A stretch of 64,000 bases of DNA. Origin: Ypsolopha sequella. Taxonomy: Eukaryota > Arthropoda > Insecta > Lepidoptera > Ypsolophidae. Shown here in pieces: positions 57,955-64,000 of this stretch. Location of the stretch: NCBI GenBank assembly GCA_934047225.1, contig CAKOHE010000100.1, forward strand, positions 1-64,000, given 5' to 3'. Every line of letters starts with the position of its first letter. Position 1 is the first letter of the stretch. Position numbers and translations under genes: made by a program. The notes under the pieces are model-generated. The model made no database searches. It saw only the letters and a list, made by a program, of their open reading frames with translations, and had not been told where the DNA came from.

Positions 57955-60900
57955 TGTAACAAAATGAGTTCTGAAGTAAAGTAAGTAGTCTGTAAGAAAA
58001 CAATTGCGATCCTTGTGACGAGTACTATCTGTAACAAAATAGGTTCTTGGATGTGAAGTACTGTAAGAGAAATATTTATTCTGCTTAGAGATGTATATAC
58101 ATATGTGTTATGTACAGTCATATGTACGTACAGTACTTAGTATGTATTTATTTAATAATTAAACGATGACCGCTGCAAGCGACAACACCCGTAGATGGAA
58201 GTTATTGTATTGTATATACCTCTCTACGTCTCCTAAGTTATTATGACATACTTGAGAGTACATCGATTTATTAATTACAAATTAAATCATTGGCCGTGAT
58301 TTATTTGTGTGATCGTCTAGTAGATTAGGACACTACGTTATGTTACAAAACGGTTATGCTCAAAACAATGTATATCATAATTCAACAAAGAAAAATAAAG
58401 TAATCGAGTAAAACGAATGTACTAGTTATTGATTAAATGATACGACTTAGCTATATTCTGCAACTCAGCTATATTTCAAGGCTATTATTGCCATTGAAAA
58501 TCCAAGGGAAAACGAAACACATTATGACTAAATCACTATGTAAAACCACTTTTGATTCAACACTCCGTGAGACGTTAAACGAATAACACTTTCATTACTT
58601 CGTATGTTGCGCGCGACGTTATATTTTTAATTAGATAAATGATTATGTAATTATCGGATAATATAGTAAAATGTGTGTGTGTGTGTGTGTGTAACATATA
58701 ATATTGCAGTTGTTTGGGTTAGAAAAAGGGGTTGATGAACCGTAGATACTCGACGATCGGCGGCTGCAAGCGCTAAGGTGATTTAGCTAGATGTTTGATA
58801 TTTGAGGGGATTCTAGACCCAGATGAGTCCAGAATGAAGTGGGGGCCCTACAAAATTAGACGGTAATCTCCCTGACCAACCAAATAATTACCCCCACGTT
58901 GTCACACAAAATGACACCGCTTCCGAACAAATTCCTGCGAAACAACCTAGACAACACCTTATAACCTAAGTGTCCCTAGAAATTTACACAGACATACAAA
59001 ACCTCACAAAAACTGCCTCTAAAGCATTCATTCATCACACCTACGACTTGATCAAGTCAATTTCTAATTTTCTACGCTTGACGTGTGGACGGGATAATCG
59101 TAGGTGCAACCTAAGGAGCCCCTGATGCAGAATTCACCAACTCTGGTTCCGACACAAGCATTATGCAAGGCTTCCCATCAGAGTTAACAGCCATGTGAAC
59201 CCCCGGACGTCTCCAGAGACCACAGTCCACAACGACCCCGTCCCTAAACCAGAAAGGGTTCCTAACATAAAACTCAGTATCCATATCATTCACAACAAAA
59301 ATCTAAATTATGAAGACCTAAAAATGGAAATTGTAAAGAAAAGTCATGTGAGAAATTTTATGCAGAAATCTCGTTCCTGTACCTGTACCTAAAATCCTGT
59401 AGAAGTGGATAAGTGAGAGGGGAAAGAAATAATATGTTGGTGTGACACCCGTAGCTCGCAGTACCTATAAAATCTCGAATTTCTCACAGACTTTTTGTAA
59501 ATCGAATATAAAGCAGCACAGCTAGACGTAGAAACTCTAAAGGTCCTAAATTTTGGATAGGAATGAGGGACATATATATATTATTCTTTACATAAATAAA
59601 TTGTGATACAAATAATTGATATATAAAGCTAAGCCGCGTTTCGTATTTAACACTGAAAATATAATTTACTTCACTCCCGACACTTAATTTCAGAGCTCTG
59701 AATTTCAACCGTGCACGTCGCTAATATAAATTATTTCAGAACCGACGCTAAAACTTTATAACACAAACAAAGACGACACTTCGACGCGATTTCGCTTCGC
59801 CCGTACTAGTGAAAGACCTAGACTTCAGGTGACCTATGACCTATGACCTGTTTATTTTAATCTAAGAAACCAGACTGTACGCGACGTGTTTCCTAGATCG
59901 ACCTGTTTCCAAGCGTCCCGTCACCCAACTGTCCACTCTTTCTCTGTCCCCACCTATGGTTTTTCCCAAATTTTGCATAGTTTTAAGCTCCGCCCTTCTT
60001 CCAGACACATTATTTCGTAAATTAATTAGTTGTCAAACACTACTTGAGGCTTGTTTAGCCAAAAACTCAACAAAAACAGTCAAGAGCGTGAAACACATTA
60101 AAACTAATCTCTTTTTCAACTCGTGAAACATAGATCTACAATAATTTTAGATGTGCCATTCAAATCTATAGAAAATAAGGAAATAAACATTTAAATATAG
60201 AATGCTGAATAATTTACTAGTACAATTACTGCTATATTAATCTTATCCATGATGCAAATTATTTTGGGCTTTTTTGAATTTCATGAAATCGATTAATTGA
60301 AAGAAAATGAGGTAGAACACGTTTTATTTTATATGTTTGTGTTCCAAGTCATTTAACCATTATCACTACATCAGACCCAGCCTTCGAACATGAAATGACA
60401 CACCTTTCATGATTCAAGTTTTTAAACTAATTTTATCAATAAACATACACCACCTCTCTGATATTTGTAGATCTGTGGCTTCTTCCAAGATTTTACAAGT
60501 TTCACAAAAAATACGAACATGGTTTCAACATCATAAAACTTGACACATTCTCTAGGACCAAACTTATGTTTGTTTTATTGCATGGGAACTCTAAAAAAAA
60601 TCATACTGGCGCCAATTGCTAAGTAAAATATAGATGAAAGCGTTTCTATGCCCTGTAGCTTGACCCTTGTGACGCTGTGAAATAAGGTCGCTAATGCGTC
60701 CTAAATCCTTTACCTTATCTTAGGCTGTTATTAAATTGTTTATGGAATTCACGTGACATTTCCTTCCATAAAGCTATAAGTGCATTCAATTTTGTTTAAA
60801 ATTGAACTTAAACATGAAGGCATACGAACGATATATCAATTAAATTATTAATATTTGGCTACGCCCACTTATTTAAAATAGGTTGGGTCTAATTCTAAAT

Positions 60901-61008
60901 TGCCGAAGTTCAGATCATAGATGGAGTTACTGGTATAAAATAACGAATAAAAGCAGTATAAAGTAATTTATATATTTCTGTATGAATGAAGGAACTTCAG
61001 TCGTTACA
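57955..61008 (+). repeat. Right 3,054-bp terminal direct repeat (LTR)
   Basis: Same length and boundaries (TGTAAC...GTTACA) as 51671-54724. Followed directly by GTGT, which also precedes the left LTR. It ends 48 bp upstream of the BEL gag ATG, so its TATA-containing 3' end could act as a promoter for gag. A TCAGT initiator-like motif lies 9 bp from its end. Confidence 0.85.
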
Positions 61009-61056
61009 GTGTTTGCTAAATAGTTTTTATTTATACATTTCCCGGTTCATTGCGGC

Positions 61057-62910
61057 ATGATGTCCAAGTCTCACAAGGCTGCGTTGGCGAAAGAGCTCCG
61101 CTGGTTTACAACCGTCCAGGGATTGCTTTCTCGTTCGGATCGCGACAATGCAATCCTGGAGAGAGCCGAGCGGATGCATCAGCGGCTGGCTGATGCAGAG
61201 GCGGCTGTGGCAGCACTGCAGGAAAGTGACGGGCCTATGGATAGGTATGTTACTGATTTAGCCCAGATAAAAGGGATTTATGATGATATAACAGAGGCGG
61301 CCTCCATGATCAAAAAGCGACAATCGGGCAGCCCGGTTGTTAGCGCACCTAGACCAACAGATGGCGCCACTGGTAAGATGCTGGTTATAAAGTCAAATAT
61401 TGTTGCTGATCTAAAGAGGCAAAATTCAGGAGGTCCTGTAGTTGTCACGCCTCAACCGGTAGATGGCGTGTCTAGTAGTTTGGCTAATTTAAAACTAAAT
61501 AAATTCAATGGGAAAATGGAAGAATGGGTTTCATATAGGAATATGTTTACGTCATTAATAAATTCTAGGGTAGATTTATCAAAGGGGCAAAAGATGGCAT
61601 ATTTGATGTCAACATTGGAGGGCGAAGCAAGGTTGCTCATCCAGCACCTCAGGGTAGAGGATGATCATTATGATATAGCGTGGGGCTTATTAAATGATAG
61701 GTATCAGAACATGCGCTTATTGGCGGATGCGCATGCGTCTCAATTGTTGACGTTACCTAGGGTAACCGACTGGGCACAGCTGAGGCAGCAATTACTAACT
61801 CCGGTCACTGTGGCGTGTAATGCCCTTAGAACATTAGGTTTACCGGTGGACGAGTGGTCGTTTTTACTCGTTCACATTATTTTAGGTAGGTTGCCTAATG
61901 ACGTGAGGTCACGTTTTGAGCGGGTGTCCGCAGAAAAAGATGGCAGCACTGTGCCTAAATTTACGGACTTAATTAAGTTTATTGAATATGAAGCTAGGGT
62001 AGCAGAAACATCACAAGCGGACTTGGCGCCATCTGGGGCGCAATCATTTTCGTCTGCTGGCTCATCGGAATGTGGGGAGCCCAGACAACCGCAGCAGTCG
62101 CGGGGACGCGATATTGCGCGTTTAGCGGCGGTCGCCGTGATCAAGAGGTCATCGACCTGTTTACAGTGTGGCCATACGGGGCATGACCTGCTGAGATGTC
62201 AGCAGTGGCGAAACCTGCACGTCACCGAGCGGCGACGCATAGTGAAGCGTAAGGGCCTGTGTTTCGGTTGCTTGGGCAATCATTTTGAACGTAATTGTCC
62301 CGAGCCACGACGTTGCAGTGTTTGTGAGGGGCCTCACCATTTATTGTTGTGTGCCAACAGATCTGAAGCGGCTTCACCGGTCCCGCAGCGACGGAGCCCT
62401 ACGGGCGGGGGTGCTTCAGGGAGAACTCCCCCCCCCTTGGACAACGGGGGTGCGTCAGGGAGAACTTCCCCCCCCTCGGTCCAGGGAAGGCATGCTGTCG
62501 GGCAGAGCTCCCCTCCGTCGGAACGGAGGACTGCGGCGCGAGGCGCGCCCCCTCACCGGGAGGTGAGTTATGTATTTGCGCGTGGACCCGTAGGGGGCTT
62601 GCCTACGGGCTATCACACATATGGCCATGTTGTGAATTGGGCCCCTACGGGCGGGGGCCAATTGGAGTTGGCAAGGGCTAGGCCCCCCCTCCCCGCGCCG
62701 ATTTTGGTGCCAGCTGGCATGGAGCACCGTGCTCAGACGGAGTCACGGGGTTACTCACCGCCGTACCGGGAATACCCGCGGTTAGAGTACCACCCGCCGT
62801 ACTCAGGGAGAGTTGGAGGCTACGCTCCCCCCATGGTGGGGATGTGCACGCGCCAGCCGTATTACTGCCAGTGGACTGGTCCTGCGCTCCTCAGGTGGGG
62901 TAGCCTGTAA
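61057..62910 (+). CDS. BEL/Pao gag polyprotein
   Basis: An intact 617-codon frame. Residues 1-90 are a helical, coiled-coil-like N-terminus. 140-320 is the BEL gag core (LNKFNGKMEEWVSYRNMFTS, YLMSTLEGEARLLIQ). Three zinc knuckles follow: C368-C371-H376-C381, C402-C405-H409-C414, and C420-C423 with downstream His/Cys. Gag forms the particle that packages element RNA. Residues 440-617 are Pro/Gly-rich from GC-rich repeats (GGAGCCC/GGGGG tracts), unusual for the family. ATG choice: the first Met after the stop upstream, with a second Met next to it. No matching LTR lies directly upstream; the giant-LTR element abuts it at 61008. Confidence 0.88.
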   Translation: MMSKSHKAALAKELRWFTTVQGLLSRSDRDNAILERAERMHQRLADAEAAVAALQESDGPMDRYVTDLAQIKGIYDDITEAASMIKKRQSGSPVVSAPRPTDGATGKMLVIKSNIVADLKRQNSGGPVVVTPQPVDGVSSSLANLKLNKFNGKMEEWVSYRNMFTSLINSRVDLSKGQKMAYLMSTLEGEARLLIQHLRVEDDHYDIAWGLLNDRYQNMRLLADAHASQLLTLPRVTDWAQLRQQLLTPVTVACNALRTLGLPVDEWSFLLVHIILGRLPNDVRSRFERVSAEKDGSTVPKFTDLIKFIEYEARVAETSQADLAPSGAQSFSSAGSSECGEPRQPQQSRGRDIARLAAVAVIKRSSTCLQCGHTGHDLLRCQQWRNLHVTERRRIVKRKGLCFGCLGNHFERNCPEPRRCSVCEGPHHLLLCANRSEAASPVPQRRSPTGGGASGRTPPPLDNGGASGRTSPPSVQGRHAVGQSSPPSERRTAARGAPPHREVSYVFARGPVGGLPTGYHTYGHVVNWAPTGGGQLELARARPPLPAPILVPAGMEHRAQTESRGYSPPYREYPRLEYHPPYSGRVGGYAPPMVGMCTRQPYYCQWTGPALLRWGSL

Positions 62911-62929
62911 CTAGCTTGTTCAAGCCATG

Positions 62930-63994
62930 AGTACGGAACCGCGGACGGTTCTGTTGCCTACCGCGATGGCTCGCGTCTAGGGCCCTCCTCGACTCGGAAA
63001 GTCAAGTGGCGCACCGATTGGTTTTGAACCTGGAGGTTTCGTCGGTGCCGCTCCTAGGTATTGGTGGACTGGAGTTGAATCAGCGGCTGCAGCCATGGTT
63101 ATAGACAATATTGTCGGCTGGCAGCCTTCTTTGGACCTTCCTCCGTCCATAATCTCATGCACGTCAGGTCTGCATCTGGCAGACCCACGTTTTGTCATCC
63201 GGCCCCAGTCGATGTTTTCCTGGGCGCGGATTTGTTAGGATGGATCCTATTTGGTTTTAAAAGACTCTGGGTTCTTCTTCATTGGTGGAGGTATCCACAA
63301 TTTTGGATATTCGATATTTGATTCGATACTTGGATTATTATGTTCGAACTTAGGAAATGGCTTTCAAATGAACATATACTGTTTGCAGATTTGGAGGATC
63401 CCAATATGATGGTGGTATTATGTTGAAATACCAACCAGTCAATGAAATTCATATATTTTGTCCCCAGCCGTGAGTGCAGAGGAGCGTTGGAACGCATTGG
63501 TACACGGTTCTTGTACTTCAGGCGGACCTCATCAAGTTTAGACTTCGAGTTCTGCGTGAGGATCACGCCAGGCTGAAGTGAGCGGTTGCTCGTTTGAATC
63601 CTTTCACGGATTATGAAGGACTTCTGCGTTTTGGAGGCTGATTTTGGAGAGCTGACCTGCCATACGGAAGTCTTCATCCTTTGCTTCTACCCAAGACGGA
63701 CCTTTGGTAAATTTGTTGGTGTCGGATTGACACATACGTAACGCGCACGGGGGTTTTTAGCAATCGCAACGCTTGGGTTGTGAAAGCATACCTTGTGTAT
63801 TTGTGTGCTTGGCCACCAAGGCCGTTCACTTGGCAGTGGTATCAGCTTTGACTACGGAGGCCTTCGTCGCCGCGTTGGATCGTTTCGTGTCGCGTAAGGG
63901 TTTACCTTCACTTATTCGCTCCGACAATGGCACAAACTACAAAGGTACTGCTAACTATCTAAAAGATATTGATAATTTTTTGTTTTGTAAATAA
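62930..63994 (+). pseudogene. BEL/Pao protease and integrase remnants
   Basis: Downstream pol is shattered. TVLLPTAMARV (62946) precedes a retropepsin core RALLDSESQV with catalytic Asp codon 62991-62993 and Glu where Gly is expected (DSE for DSG). HLADPRF and a degraded LLGAD-like segment follow in another frame (63170-63235). RT and RNase H are absent. A 222-bp open piece (63773-63994) is integrase: VCLATKAVHLAVVSALTTEA, GLPSLIRSDNGTNYKG. Frameshifts and a large deletion make it inactive. It continues to the right edge. Confidence 0.78.
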
Positions 63995-64000
63995 CTATGC

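Noticed and set aside
57955..61056. Right giant repeat as the native 5' LTR of the BEL gag
   Set aside because: A GTGT duplication brackets the outer ends of both giant repeats, so they pair with each other. The gag is then flanking DNA.
62285..62727. Overlapping frames in the GC-rich end of gag
   Set aside because: Shadows of the gag frame in GC-rich, stop-poor sequence.
63279..63677. 132-codon minus-strand frame
   Set aside because: It lies antisense within the decayed BEL pol interval and has no recognisable feature.

Overview
The window looks like intergenic DNA from a moth or butterfly. It is AT-rich and packed with transposon remains. It carries dispersed families typical of Lepidoptera (copies of an AGTGCGAGTCGGACT-type repeat, tRNA-derived SINEs, several LINE families, many foldback elements), one Tc1/mariner fossil, gypsy and BEL/Pao retrotransposons, and fragments of host genes (an SLC22-like transporter, cathepsin B, histone H4). 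I see no bacterial operon, CRISPR array, rRNA or intact single-copy host gene. Species-level assignment is not possible from the sequence alone.

Layout. 1-2.4 kb: 3' half of a LINE with an intact reverse transcriptase frame that runs off the left edge. 2.5-7 kb: nested inverted-repeat elements and a LINE tail. 7.1-9.5 kb: dead LINE of the restriction-like-endonuclease type; two more fragments of this family lie at 35.5 and 37.4 kb. 11.1-12.1 kb: 26-bp minisatellite. 12.5-13.5 kb: dead Tc1/mariner transposase. 14.0-16.2 kb: a complete-ended Transib (RAG1-related) transposon with CACAGTG termini and a CGGCG target duplication. 16.7-34 kb: foldback elements, SINEs, LINE pieces and three tandem arrays (41, 62 and 43 bp). 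35.2-36.9 kb: two transporter exons running into a 5'-truncated, intronless cathepsin B piece. 38.6-44.4 kb: the 5' end of an LTR element, a poly(A)-tailed LINE next to a histone H4 leader, and a second LINE tail.

45.8-50.4 kb, minus strand: a BEL 3' LTR and BEL pol joined in frame to the C-terminal half of a gypsy pol. 51.7-61.0 kb: a 9.34-kb element with two 3,054-bp direct terminal repeats and a 4-bp target duplication but no coding capacity; a hAT MITE sits inside it. 61.1-64.0 kb: a BEL element with an intact gag frame and a decayed protease/integrase.

The most notable items are the RAG1/Transib relic, the non-autonomous element with giant near-identical LTRs containing triple nuclear-receptor half-sites, the gypsy-BEL chimeric frame, and a minisatellite built from a SINE-like head plus its own target duplication. 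Nothing in the window forms a working pathway; its story is repeated insertion, nesting and decay of mobile DNA.
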